A DNA stretch of 64,000 nucleotides from an uncultured Oscillospiraceae bacterium (GTDB lineage: Bacteria; Bacillota; Clostridia; Oscillospirales; Oscillospiraceae), in contig CAAGBT010000031.1 in NCBI GenBank assembly GCA_900768135.1, positions 44,748 through 108,747 of the forward strand. Reading direction: 5' to 3'. Positions within the stretch are counted from its first letter, which is position 1, and every line of letters starts with the position of its first letter. The notes beneath the pieces were generated by a model. The model ran no database searches. It was not told where the DNA came from and saw only the letters and a list, made by a program, of their open reading frames with translations. Positions 34,613-45,197 of this stretch are shown in pieces. The position numbers and the translations under genes were made by a program.

Positions 34613-35848
34613 ATGAGTAACGAAACCACCCAGAAACGCTCGTTGTCAGTCAGTCTTGGCGCAGCCTTCCTGATGGCGACATCCGCCATCGGCCCCGGCT
34701 TTCTGACCCAGACCTCACAGTTCACGGCAAAGTATCTCTCTTCCTTCGCCTTCGTCATCGTCTGCGTCATCATCATGGATATGATCGCACAGACCAACGT
34801 ATGGTCCATCGTCGGCGTTTCCGGCCTGCGCGGCCAGGAGATTGCCAACAAGGTCCTTCCCGGTCTCGGCTATCTGCTCGTCGTACTCGTCGTACTCGGC
34901 GGTCTCGCGTTCAATATCGGCAATGTCGGCGGCGTGGCGCTCGGCTTCAACGCCATGATCGGCATTCCCGAAAAGGCCGGCGTCATCATCGGCGGCGTGC
35001 TTGCCATCTGCATCTTCCTTTCCAAGAAAGCGAATGATATTGTCGGCAAGGTCGCTCAAATTCTCGGCGGCATCATTATCGTCGTCATGCTGGTCGTGGC
35101 GTTCATGGCAAAGCCCCCTGTCGGCGACGCAGTCGTTCATATCTTCACCCCCGAAAACCCCAAGGAACTCATTCCCGTCATGGTCACGCTGCTCGGCGGC
35201 TCCTGCGGCGGCTACATCACCTTCTCGGGCGCACACAAACTGCTTGACGCGGGCTGGGGCGGCAAGCCGGAAGAAGTCAAGCACTTCCGCAAGTCCGTTC
35301 TGACCGGTATCTGCGTCTCGGGCAGCGTTCGTATTCTGCTGTTCCTGTGCGTACTCGGCGTCTGCACGGCCGGTACGGTCGTTGTGGCGGAAAACGTTGC
35401 GGCTGTCACCGGCGCCGCCAACCCCGCGGCTGAGGCGTTCCGCCTTGCTGCCGGCGACATCGGCTACCGTCTCTTCGGTCTGGCGCTGTTCTCTGCCGGT
35501 ATCACCTCCGTCATCGGCGCGGCCTATACCTCCGTCTCTTTCCTCAAGACCGTTCATCCCTTCATTGCCAAGAATGACAAGTGGTTCATCGTTGGCTTCA
35601 TCGCCTTCTCCACGCTCGTTATGGCGATCCTCGGCGGCGCAAAGCGCATGGTCATCCTGGCCGGCGCGCTCAACGGCCTGATTCTGCCGATCTCGCTGTG
35701 CTGCATGCTGCTTGGCTGCCACAAGAAAGCCATCGTCGGCGAATACAAACACCCCGTGTGGCTGCAGATCCTCGGCTGGTGCGTGGTCGGCGTTGCGGGC
35801 TACCTTGCCGTCACGGCGCTGCCCAACCTTGCCAAGCTCTTCGCGTAA
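34613..35848 (+). CDS. NRAMP-like transporter (YcsG family)
   Basis: Protein of 411 residues with about 11 membrane helices. It starts like NRAMP proteins (GAAFLMATSAIGPGFLTQTSQF) and sits between pxpA and pxpB, the position of ycsG in the Bacillus subtilis ycsF-ycsG-ycsI-kipI-kipA operon. The usual metal-binding DPGN of NRAMP is replaced by GPGF, so it probably does not carry divalent metals. Uptake of 5-oxoproline or a related acid is a reasonable inference. AGGAGG lies 6 bases before the ATG at 34613. Confidence 0.85.
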   Translation: MSNETTQKRSLSVSLGAAFLMATSAIGPGFLTQTSQFTAKYLSSFAFVIVCVIIMDMIAQTNVWSIVGVSGLRGQEIANKVLPGLGYLLVVLVVLGGLAFNIGNVGGVALGFNAMIGIPEKAGVIIGGVLAICIFLSKKANDIVGKVAQILGGIIIVVMLVVAFMAKPPVGDAVVHIFTPENPKELIPVMVTLLGGSCGGYITFSGAHKLLDAGWGGKPEEVKHFRKSVLTGICVSGSVRILLFLCVLGVCTAGTVVVAENVAAVTGAANPAAEAFRLAAGDIGYRLFGLALFSAGITSVIGAAYTSVSFLKTVHPFIAKNDKWFIVGFIAFSTLVMAILGGAKRMVILAGALNGLILPISLCCMLLGCHKKAIVGEYKHPVWLQILGWCVVGVAGYLAVTALPNLAKLFA

Positions 35849-35913
35849 CGAACCTGCACCATTCCGCGAGCCGGCCTGTCCCACAGGCCGGCTCCGTCCG
35901 AAAGGAGAACGAT

Positions 35914-36657
35914 ATGCCTGACGTAAGATTCCTGCTCAGCGGCGACTCAGCCGTAACTGTGGAGTTCGGCAACGAGATCAGCGAACACATCAACGCGCAG
36001 ATCCGCGCATTCAGCATCGCGCTCACCGAGAGCAAGCTTCCCGGGATCGTGGAGCTTGTGCCGACTTACCGCTCGTTGATGGTTCATTACGATCCGGAAG
36101 TTATCCCCTACGGCGCGCTCGTGAAAAAGCTCAAGGGCCTGCTCAATCAGCTTGACCACATCCAGATCCCGCCGAGCGACGTGCTGGAGATTCCCGTACT
36201 CTACGGCGGGGAGGAAATGGGGCCCGACCTTGGCTTTGTCGCCGAACACAACCACAAAACGCCCGAGGAGGTCATTCGGATTCACACCTCCACGGAATAT
36301 CTCATCTATATGCTGGGCTTCACCCCCGGCTTCACCTATCTCGGCGGCATGAGCGAGGAGATCGCCGCGCCGCGCCTTGCCCAGCCGCGCGTCAAGATTC
36401 CCGCCGGCAGCGTTGGCATTGCCGGCAGCCAGACGGGCGTATATCCCATCGACTCTCCGGGCGGCTGGCAGCTCATCGGCCGCACGCCCGTGCGTATGTA
36501 CGACCCGGACCGCGCCGTACCCATCCTGCCCAGGGCGGGCCAGTACATCAAGTTCTACGCCATCGATCAGGCGGAATTTGACCGTATCGCCGCGCTGGAG
36601 GCCACCGGCGGCTACACGGTCCACACCTATCCGAGAAAGGAGGCGGAGCAGGCATGA
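35914..36657 (+). CDS. pxpB: 5-oxoprolinase subunit B (KipI family)
   Basis: Protein of 247 residues of the allophanate hydrolase subunit 1/KipI family. The N-terminal domain has GDSAVTVEFGNEI, and the C-terminal cyclophilin-like domain has LGFTPGFTYLGGM and VKIPAGSVGIAGSQTGVYPIDSPGGWQLIGRTP, very typical. It partners PxpC in the oxoprolinase. GGAG lies 6 bases upstream of the ATG. The stop overlaps the pxpC start (ATGA). Confidence 0.93.
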   Translation: MPDVRFLLSGDSAVTVEFGNEISEHINAQIRAFSIALTESKLPGIVELVPTYRSLMVHYDPEVIPYGALVKKLKGLLNQLDHIQIPPSDVLEIPVLYGGEEMGPDLGFVAEHNHKTPEEVIRIHTSTEYLIYMLGFTPGFTYLGGMSEEIAAPRLAQPRVKIPAGSVGIAGSQTGVYPIDSPGGWQLIGRTPVRMYDPDRAVPILPRAGQYIKFYAIDQAEFDRIAALEATGGYTVHTYPRKEAEQA

Positions 36658-37598
36658 GCATCACTATTCTCAACCCGGGCATGCTCACCAGCGTGCAGGA
36701 TCTCGGCCGCATCGGCTACCAGCAGTTCGGCGTGTCCGTCTCCGGCGTGATGGATCCGCGCAGCGCGTCCATCGCCAACATTCTCGTCGGCAACGACGAG
36801 GGCGAGGCCGTACTCGAATGTACCATGATGGGTCCCCATATCCGCTTTGATGCGCCCAACATCATCGCAATCACCGGCGGCGACCTTGGCGCGACGCTTG
36901 ACGGTCAGAGCATCGATACCTACCGCGCCATTCCCGTCAATGCGGGCCAGACGCTGCGCTTCACCATGCTGCGCACCGGCTGCCGCGCGTTTGTAGCCTT
37001 TGCGGGCGGACTCGATATTCCCGTAGTTATGGGCAGCCGCTCAACGAATATGAAAGCAAAGATCGGCGGCTATCAGGGCCGCAAGCTGCAAAAGGATGAC
37101 ATCATCGGCTTCCGCGCGCCCAAGACCGACCTCAAGAACCTCGGCTTGCGCCACACCTCGCCCGAGTTCATGCCGCGCGCAGAATATAAGCTGCGCATCG
37201 TACTCGGCCCGCAGGACGATGCGTTCACCGAGCGTGGCATCACGACCTTTCTCAGCAGCGTTTACACTCTCACGCCGGAGTTTGACCGCATGGGCTGCCG
37301 TCTTGATGGCGAGTTGATCGAACACGTTAAAAGCGGCGACATCATCTCCGACGGCATCGCCTTTGGCGCCGTCCAGGTGCCATCGGCGGGTAAGCCGATC
37401 ATCATGCTGGCCGACCGCCAGACCACCGGCGGATATGCGAAAATCGCCAACGTCATCTCCGCAGACTTTCGCATTCTCGCCCAGCTCAAGGCAGGCGACA
37501 AAGTGCGCTTCGAAAAGGTCTCCATCGCCGCTGCACAGGAGGCTCTGCTTGCGCAGCGCGCTACGCTGAACTGCCTGCGCAGCGCCATAGACCGCTGA
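36654..37598 (+). CDS. pxpC: 5-oxoprolinase subunit C (KipA family)
   Basis: Protein of 314 residues (biotin-dependent carboxyltransferase/KipA family). NPGMLTSVQDLGRIGYQQFGVSVSGVMD is the family opening and DRQTTGGYAKIANVISADF the C-terminal signature. It is coupled to pxpB through a 4-base overlap. In Bacillus these proteins also affect sporulation through KipI/KinA; here the full pxp set argues for 5-oxoproline hydrolysis. Confidence 0.93.
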   Translation: MSITILNPGMLTSVQDLGRIGYQQFGVSVSGVMDPRSASIANILVGNDEGEAVLECTMMGPHIRFDAPNIIAITGGDLGATLDGQSIDTYRAIPVNAGQTLRFTMLRTGCRAFVAFAGGLDIPVVMGSRSTNMKAKIGGYQGRKLQKDDIIGFRAPKTDLKNLGLRHTSPEFMPRAEYKLRIVLGPQDDAFTERGITTFLSSVYTLTPEFDRMGCRLDGELIEHVKSGDIISDGIAFGAVQVPSAGKPIIMLADRQTTGGYAKIANVISADFRILAQLKAGDKVRFEKVSIAAAQEALLAQRATLNCLRSAIDR

Positions 37599-37631
37599 GC
37601 AATTTCTCATTCTGACAAGGAGGAACGACAC

Positions 37632-38456
37632 ATGGCCTTTGATATTACACCTTATATCGATATGAAGCCGAGCGAGGTGCGCAAGCTCATCCGCGAGGGC
37701 GTCATCGACTTCCCCACCGCCGGTATGTGCCGCGGCTACGCGCAGGCCAACCTCATCATCCTGCCGCCGGAATATGCGGGAGATTTTGAGGAATTTGCCC
37801 GGCGCAACCCCTTCCCCTGCCCCATTCTCGAGATCGTCCGTGGTACGCCTGAAACCCACGACATGGGCGAGGGCGGCAACATCTGCACCGACATTCCCAA
37901 ATACCGCATCTACCGCGACGGTAAGTGGGACGGCAAGGAGCTGACCGACGTAAGCGGCTACTGGAAGGAGGGCTATGTCGGCTTCCTGATCGGCTGCTCG
38001 TTCTCGTTTGAGGAAGCGCTCATGCGCGAGGGCATCGAGGTCAGGCACATCGCGCAGGGACGCAATGTGCCGATGTTCAAGACCAATATCATGACCGAGC
38101 CGGCCGGCCCGTTCTGCGGTCCTATGGTCTGCTCCATGCGCCCCATGACGCCGGAAAACGCCAAAAAGGCGTATGACATCACCGTGAAAATGCCGAACGT
38201 TCACGGCGCGCCCGTCCACATGGGCGACGCAGCGGAGGTCGGCGTTGCCGACGTGATGAAGCCCGACTACGGCGAAGCGGTCGATTTCTATGAGGGCGAG
38301 ATTCCCGTGTTCTGGCCCTGCGGCGTAACGCCGCAGGCAGCGGTGGAAAATGCGAAGCCGCCCATTGCTATCACCCATGCGCCGGGCCACATGTTCATCA
38401 CAGATATCATCAACTCCGAGCTGAACGACTATCTGGAAGCAAAAAAGAATCGCTGA
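37632..38456 (+). CDS. ycsI: YcsI family (DUF1445) putative hydro-lyase
   Basis: Protein of 274 residues. RKLIREGVIDFPTAGMCRGYAQANLIILP is the family opening, followed by NPFPCPILEIVRG, GFLIGCSFSFEEALM and GPMVCSMRPM. YcsI relatives are annotated as hydro-lyases, and a mammalian homologue acts as a D-glutamate cyclase that makes 5-oxo-D-proline from D-glutamate. In this operon it could connect D-glutamate with the 5-oxoprolinase. It is the last gene of the operon, with AAGGAGGAA upstream and a terminator after it. Confidence 0.88.
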   Translation: MAFDITPYIDMKPSEVRKLIREGVIDFPTAGMCRGYAQANLIILPPEYAGDFEEFARRNPFPCPILEIVRGTPETHDMGEGGNICTDIPKYRIYRDGKWDGKELTDVSGYWKEGYVGFLIGCSFSFEEALMREGIEVRHIAQGRNVPMFKTNIMTEPAGPFCGPMVCSMRPMTPENAKKAYDITVKMPNVHGAPVHMGDAAEVGVADVMKPDYGEAVDFYEGEIPVFWPCGVTPQAAVENAKPPIAITHAPGHMFITDIINSELNDYLEAKKNR

Positions 38457-38479
38457 CTTCTCTCTTCTTTTCTTTGCAG

Positions 38480-38519
38480 GCGTGGGAGACGAATGGAATC
38501 CATTCGTCTCCCACGCTTT
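38480..38519 (+). terminator. Terminator after the pxp operon
   Basis: A 17-bp perfect stem (38480-38496 with 38500-38516), loop AAT, followed by TTTG. Confidence 0.85.
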
Positions 38520-38868
38520 GTTCGCTTGAAATGAAAATCGCACGCTATAATATGTCGCTGCTGCTGAAAGCAAAAGGGCTTCTGTCTCTTAAGGATATCC
38601 CCTATTTTGCCATCAACACGCCAAGCGGCCTATCAAGAGCTATCGGGCTTTGCGTAAAAAGCGAGAAAAGTATCAATTGTGAATAAGCTATAGAGATATG
38701 ACAATTTATAAAGAGTTGTATTGCAATATGATAAAGTTTGCTTTCGCGGTTTAATAAATCGAAAAAAATGTTTATAAAACTATTGCAATTCTGCGCGCGC
38801 CGTATATAATGGTCTGGGTTTAGCAAAAACTGACCAAAAGTTTAGTATATAAAACGTGGAGGACGCAT
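38520..38868 (+). promoter_or_regulatory. AT-rich control region of the polyamine operon
   Basis: This ~350-base stretch holds no convincing gene and is much richer in A and T than its surroundings. It has a promoter TTGCAA, 16 bases, TATAAT (38783-38810), and just downstream an inverted repeat AAACT, 7 bases, AGTTT (38827-38843) that could be the operator of the cupin regulator. ATTGCAAT occurs at about 38723 and 38781. A TATAAT at 38543 lacks a good -35. The repeats are candidates only. Confidence 0.55.
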
Positions 38869-39402
38869 ATGGACATTGGCAACAAGATCAAGCAGCTGCG
38901 AACGCGAAAGGGACTGACTCTGGAGGAGCTTGCCAGCCGAAGCGAGCTTACGAAGGGGTTTTTGTCCCAGCTGGAGCGCGACCTCACCTCCCCCTCCATC
39001 GATTCGCTCAGCGACATTCTGGAGGCGCTCGGCACCAACCTCTCGGAATTTTTCCAGGAGGATAAAAACGACCAGTTCGTCTTCCGCGCCGAGGACTTCT
39101 TTGTGGACGAGCGCGGGAACTGCACGGTGAACTGGATCGTTCCCAACACGCAGAAAAACCAGATGGAGCCGATCCTGATCGAGTTGCCGGCCGGCGGAGA
39201 ATCCTTCGAGGTCGAGCCGCACAGCGGCGAGGAGTTCGGCTATGTTCTCGATGGCAGCATCGCGCTCATGTGCGACGGCAAGCGCAGCGTCCTGCGCCGC
39301 GGGGAAACGTTTTATCTCCACGGACGCACCTTCCACTGCCTGAAAAACGAGCGCAAGACCACCGCGCGCATCCTCTGGGTCTGCACGCCCCCGCTGTTCT
39401 GA
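38869..39402 (+). CDS. XRE-family regulator with C-terminal cupin domain
   Basis: Protein of 177 residues. Residues 1-65 are an HTH_3 domain (IKQLRTRKGLTLEELASRSELTKGFLSQLERD), and residues 105-175 are a small cupin (PHSGEEFGYVLDGSIAL, GETFYLHGRTFHCLKN). This layout is that of PuuR-like polyamine regulators. It lies 42 bases upstream of potA, so it probably controls the polyamine uptake operon and itself in response to polyamines or a related ligand. GGAGG precedes the ATG. Confidence 0.88.
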   Translation: MDIGNKIKQLRTRKGLTLEELASRSELTKGFLSQLERDLTSPSIDSLSDILEALGTNLSEFFQEDKNDQFVFRAEDFFVDERGNCTVNWIVPNTQKNQMEPILIELPAGGESFEVEPHSGEEFGYVLDGSIALMCDGKRSVLRRGETFYLHGRTFHCLKNERKTTARILWVCTPPLF

Positions 39403-39444
39403 CTTGTCACATATAGATAATAAACATCATGAGGAGAAACGGAA

Positions 39445-41030
<1,586 letters not shown>

Positions 41031-41034
<4 letters not shown>

Positions 41035-41867
41035 AGCATTTCCGTTCCATGACGTACCCGTATATCGCGTGGATCTGCGTCATCATCGTTGTGCCGATGC
41101 TGCTGATCGTGCTTTACGCCTTCACCACCGCCGGCAACGATGTGCTGACCTTCCAGTTCACGTTCCAGAACTTTGTCCGTTTCGTTACGGACAAGGTGTT
41201 TATGGACGTGCTGCTCCGTTCGCTTTACATTGCGGTCGTCACCACGCTCATCTGCGTGCTGCTGGGCTATCCCGTTGCCTATGTCATTGCCCAGCACAGC
41301 GGCCGCAGCAACACCATTCTCATCCTGCTCATCACCATGCCGACCTGGGTCAATATGCTGGTGCGCACCTACGCATGGATGGGTATTTTGCAGGATGAAG
41401 GCATCCTGAACACCATTCTCTCCTGGTTCGGCATCGGCCCCGTCTCCATGATCCACACGAGCTTTGCCGTCATCCTCGGCATGGTGTACAACTTCATTCC
41501 CTTCATGATCCTGCAGATCCACACCTCGCTTGCCAAGATGGACAAAAGCCTGCTGGAAGCGGCGAACGACCTGGGTGCAACGCCGGTACAGGCTTTCCTG
41601 CGCGTCACGCTGCCGCTGAGCCTGCCCGGCGTCATCTCCGGCGTCACGCTCGTGTTCCTGCCGGCGGTATCAAGCTTCTTCATTCCCAAGCTCCTTGGCG
41701 GCGGACAGTATGTCCTTGTCGGCAACATCATTGAAACGCAGTTTCTTACCACCGGCGACTGGAACTTTGGCTCCGCCATCTCGCTGATTATGGCGCTCAT
41801 CATCATGTTCTCGATGTGGCTCACGCGCAAGGCGGACGTTCAGGTCGCCTCACAGGGAAAGGAGTGA
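41031..41867 (+). CDS. potB: Spermidine/putrescine ABC transporter permease
   Basis: Protein of 278 residues with six membrane helices. [28 protein letters not shown] is the EAA coupling loop for PotA. I placed the start at the GTG at 41031, which overlaps the potA stop (GTGA) with GGAGG 7 bases upstream; the GTG at 41028 is 4 bases from the Shine-Dalgarno. It imports polyamines with PotA and the PotC-PotD fusion. Confidence 0.92.
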
Positions 41868-41874
41868 ACGCGCA

Positions 41875-43779
41875 ATGAAACGGAAATCCTCTCTTGGCTC
41901 AAAGCTCATCCTTGCGCTCACTCTGCTGTTTTTCTATCTTCCCATCCTCTATATCATTATCTTCTCGTTCAACGATTCCCGCTCGCTGACGCGCTTCAGC
42001 GGCTTTTCGCTGCGCTGGTACGAAAAGATGTTCGCCGACTCGACCATGATGGAGGCCGTGTTCTACACGGTGGTTATCGCCGTTATCGCAACCATCGTTT
42101 CCACCGTCGCCGGTACGATCACCGCCATCGGGCTTTCCAAATCGAAAAAAGTCGTACAGGCGATGGTCGAGCGCATCAACGACCTGCCCGTGATGAACCC
42201 GGATATCGTTACGGCAATCTCGCTTCTGATGTTCTTCAGCGTCCTCACGGTCAAAAAGGGCTTCGGCACGCTGCTCATTGCGCATATCATGTTCTGCATC
42301 CCCTATGTGATGCTTTCCGTTACACCGAAGCTCCGCTCGCTCGATCCTAATCTCATCGACGCGGCGATGGATCTTGGCGCAACGCCGTTTCAGGCGCTCA
42401 CAAAGGTCATCGTGCCGCAGATCAAGCCGGGCATCGTTTCCGGCGCGCTGATTGCGTTCACAATGAGCTTCGACGACTTCGTCATCTCGTACTTCACGAC
42501 GGGTAACGGCGTGAATAACATCTCCATTCTCGTTTACACGATGTCCAAGCGCGTCAATCCTTCGATCAATGCCCTTTCCGCCATCGTTATCCTGCTCATC
42601 ACGCTGGCGCTCGGCATTGTGAACATCGTGCCGATCATGCGCGAAAAGCGCGAAAAGGACGGCAGGGCGTCCCGCGGCATGAGCCGCAGAGCCGTCGCCG
42701 CCGTTGCGGCCGTCCTCGTGCTTGCTGTCGTTGGCGGCACCGTAGGCGCGGGCGTTGCGCAGAACCGCAGGAGCGCCGCCGCCATTGAAAAGTACGGCGG
42801 CAATGTTCTCAAGCTTTATCTGCCCGGCGAGTACCTTGGCGAAAATGTCATCTCCGACTTTGAAAAGCAGTTCGGCGTGCGCGTGATCGTTGAAAACTTC
42901 GACTCGAACGAGATGATGTATACCAAGCTCATGGCCGGCGACCGCTACGACGTGGTCATCCCGTCCGACTACATGATCGAGCGGCTGATGAAGGAGGACT
43001 ACCTCCAGAAGCTTGACAAGAGCCTCATCCCGAACATGGAAAACATGGACGAGGCCGTGCGCGGCATGAGCTACGATCCCGACAACGACTGGTCCATTCC
43101 CTACTTCTGGGGCAGCGTAGGGCTTGTCTACAACCACGAGAATGTCGATCCGGCCATCATTGAGAGAGAGGGCTGGGAGATCCTGCGCAACACGGATTAC
43201 GCCGGACACATCTACATCTACGACTCCGAGCGCGATTCGTTCATGATGGCCTTCAAGGCGCTGGGCTACTCGATGAACACCGATGATCCCGATGAGATCA
43301 ACGCCGCCTACGAATGGCTGCTCCAGATGAACAATACCATGTCCCCCGTTTATGTGACCGATGAGGTCATCGACGGCATGATGAACGGATATAAGGACAT
43401 TGCCGTCGTCTACTCCGGCGATGCGACCGTCATCCTCGATGAGAACGAGGATATGAGCTTCTATATGCCCTCTCAGGGAACGAACATCTGGTGCGATGCC
43501 ATGGTCATTCCCAAAAATGCCGAGAACCCGAAGCTCGCCCACGAATTCATCAACTATATGCTCACTTACGAGGCGGCGTTTGACAACACCGAGACGGTGG
43601 GTTATACTTCTCCCAACGCAGAGGTATTTGAAGAAATGACCTCGTCTGAGGATCTCTACGCGGAAAATGCCGCTTATCTGCCCCGCAGCGGCTATGAAAA
43701 CGATGAGATGTTCCACGACAACCAGACGCTGATGCGTGAGCTGAGCAAGCTCTGGATCAAGGTCAAGGCCGCAAAGTAA
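41875..43779 (+). CDS. potCD: Fused polyamine permease and substrate-binding protein (PotC-PotD)
   Basis: Protein of 634 residues. Residues 1-265 are a PotC permease with six helices and an EAA loop (NLIDAAMDLGATPFQAL). Near 280-300 a further membrane helix (AVAAVAAVLVLAVVGGTVGAGVA) leads to a PotD-type binding domain from ~310 (NVLKLYLPGEYLGENVISDFEKQFG, then MYTKLMAGDRYDVVIPSDYM). The binding domain is therefore tethered to the permease and needs no lipobox. PotC-PotD fusions are known in Firmicutes. It completes the importer with potA and potB. Confidence 0.93.
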   Translation: MKRKSSLGSKLILALTLLFFYLPILYIIIFSFNDSRSLTRFSGFSLRWYEKMFADSTMMEAVFYTVVIAVIATIVSTVAGTITAIGLSKSKKVVQAMVERINDLPVMNPDIVTAISLLMFFSVLTVKKGFGTLLIAHIMFCIPYVMLSVTPKLRSLDPNLIDAAMDLGATPFQALTKVIVPQIKPGIVSGALIAFTMSFDDFVISYFTTGNGVNNISILVYTMSKRVNPSINALSAIVILLITLALGIVNIVPIMREKREKDGRASRGMSRRAVAAVAAVLVLAVVGGTVGAGVAQNRRSAAAIEKYGGNVLKLYLPGEYLGENVISDFEKQFGVRVIVENFDSNEMMYTKLMAGDRYDVVIPSDYMIERLMKEDYLQKLDKSLIPNMENMDEAVRGMSYDPDNDWSIPYFWGSVGLVYNHENVDPAIIEREGWEILRNTDYAGHIYIYDSERDSFMMAFKALGYSMNTDDPDEINAAYEWLLQMNNTMSPVYVTDEVIDGMMNGYKDIAVVYSGDATVILDENEDMSFYMPSQGTNIWCDAMVIPKNAENPKLAHEFINYMLTYEAAFDNTETVGYTSPNAEVFEEMTSSEDLYAENAAYLPRSGYENDEMFHDNQTLMRELSKLWIKVKAAK

Positions 43780-43800
43780 CGCAGGCAAAGGAGTTTTTCT

Positions 43801-44193
43801 ATGAAGATCGGAGATACTTTTACGGTTAAAAGAACCGTCACAGAGGATATGACCGCAGCCGCGCTCGGCAGCGGCGGCCTGCCGGTATTCGGCACGCCGT
43901 ATCTTGCCGCCATGGTTGAGAACGCCGCGTTCACTTATCTTCAGCAGGAGCTGCCCGAGGGCAAAAGCACCGTCGGCACGAGGATCGAGGTCTCTCACGT
44001 CTCCCCCTCCCCTGTCGGCATGGAGATTACCGTCACCGTTGAGGTCACAAACATCTCCGCCAACGGCAGGATGATCGACTTTAAGGCGTCCGCGAGCGAC
44101 GCCGCCGGTCTCATCGGCGAGGGCGTACACCAGCGTGCCGTTATCATCGTGGACCGTTTTATGGAAAAGTGCCAGAGCAAGCTGGCGAAATAA
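43801..44193 (+). CDS. FlK-like hotdog thioesterase
   Basis: Protein of 130 residues with a hotdog fold. Residues Thr32 (VFGTPYLAAMVE), Glu40 and His66 (EVSHVSPSPVGM) are placed like the catalytic Thr, Glu and His of fluoroacetyl-CoA thioesterase FlK. Natural substrates of the many FlK-like proteins in Clostridia are unknown; hydrolysis of a small acyl-CoA is likely. It starts 21 bases after potCD and 9 bases before a radical SAM gene, so it may be part of the polyamine transcript. Confidence 0.83.
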   Translation: MKIGDTFTVKRTVTEDMTAAALGSGGLPVFGTPYLAAMVENAAFTYLQQELPEGKSTVGTRIEVSHVSPSPVGMEITVTVEVTNISANGRMIDFKASASDAAGLIGEGVHQRAVIIVDRFMEKCQSKLAK

Positions 44194-44202
44194 GGAGGAG
44201 TT

Positions 44203-45075
44203 ATGCACTATTCCGGAGCCGTTTACCGTCCCCCCAGCGAGGCGCGCAGCCTGATCGTACAGTGTACGCTCGGATGCAGCCACAACAAATGCGCGTTCTG
44301 CACGATGTATAAGGACAAGAAATTTTCCATCAACCCTGTGGAGCAGGTGCTTTCCGACCTGGCCGAGGCCCGCTCCTACAGCCGCATGATCGAAAAGATC
44401 TTTCTTGCCGACGGCGATGCGCTGATCCTGCCAATGGACTACCTGCTCACAGTGCTGGATTTTATCCGGAAATACTTTCCCGACTGCAAGCGTGTTGCCG
44501 CCTATGCGACCACCAAGGCGATCATGCGAAAGACGGACGAGGAGCTGCGCACGCTGCGCGAACACGGACTTGCACTCGTTTACATCGGGCTGGAGAGCGG
44601 CAACGAAGCGCTGCTGGAAAAATTCTGCAAGGGCGTCACGGCGCAGGAAACGGTGGAGCATGCCATCCGCTGCAAAAAAGCCGGCATCGCCATTTCCGTG
44701 ACCGCCATCAACGGCATGGCGGGCGCGAACGGCGACTGGCGCTCGCACGCGATCGACACAGCCAACGCCGTTTCCCTCATGGAGCCGGAATACATCGCTT
44801 TCCTGACGCTGCGCGTTTACTCCGGCACACCCCTGCACGACTGGATCGCGAGCGGCGAATTCAAAATGATGGAGCCGCCGGAGCTGATGCGCGAAACGCG
44901 CCTGTTTCTGGAACACATCGACTCCGAAGGCAGCATTTTCCGTTCAAACCACGCCTCGAACTACCTGCCGCTCGGCGGCACGCTCAACCGCGACCGCGAG
45001 GCGCTCATCCACACCATTGACGAAGCGCTGGACGGCAAGGTACGCCTGCGGCGGGCCGTTGAGCTGGGGCTGTGA
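44203..45075 (+). CDS. Radical SAM protein, Elp3/HemN-like
   Basis: Protein of 290 residues. The cluster motif is C-x4-C-x2-C (CSHNKCAFC), followed by TMY, and AYATTKAIMR and LVYIGLESGNEALLEKFCKGV form the rest of the TIM barrel. The opening HYSGAVYRPPSEARSLIVQCTLGC is typical of a widespread but uncharacterised Clostridia family. No extra Fe-S or target domain is seen. It follows the thioesterase by 9 bases; the pairing may be functional but I cannot name a reaction. Confidence 0.85.
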   Translation: MHYSGAVYRPPSEARSLIVQCTLGCSHNKCAFCTMYKDKKFSINPVEQVLSDLAEARSYSRMIEKIFLADGDALILPMDYLLTVLDFIRKYFPDCKRVAAYATTKAIMRKTDEELRTLREHGLALVYIGLESGNEALLEKFCKGVTAQETVEHAIRCKKAGIAISVTAINGMAGANGDWRSHAIDTANAVSLMEPEYIAFLTLRVYSGTPLHDWIASGEFKMMEPPELMRETRLFLEHIDSEGSIFRSNHASNYLPLGGTLNRDREALIHTIDEALDGKVRLRRAVELGL

Positions 45076-45125
45076 CTGCCGCGCGGCTGCCGTCTCCGTC
45101 TGAAAGTGCCGCGCCCGCACACAAA

Positions 45126-45160
45126 AAAGGGGATCCTCTTTCCGTAAGAGGATCCCCTTT
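45126..45160. terminator. Bidirectional terminator
   Basis: A 15-bp perfect stem (45126-45140 with 45146-45160), loop TCCGT, between the convergent radical SAM and phosphopantetheinyl transferase genes. Its T run is best on the minus strand. Confidence 0.88.
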
Positions 45161-45197
45161 CGCATCTCTCCGCCGGAGCGGCGCGCTTGCCAAGCCG

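Noticed and set aside
38474..38686. A 70-codon frame behind the pxp terminator
   Set aside because: It starts inside the terminator hairpin, has no Shine-Dalgarno and lies in an AT-rich control region.
41899..44916. A 1005-codon minus-strand open frame opposite potCD and its neighbours
   Set aside because: Histidine/arginine/valine-rich sequence typical of antisense frames in GC-rich genes; the plus-strand genes have clear motifs, starts and ribosome sites.
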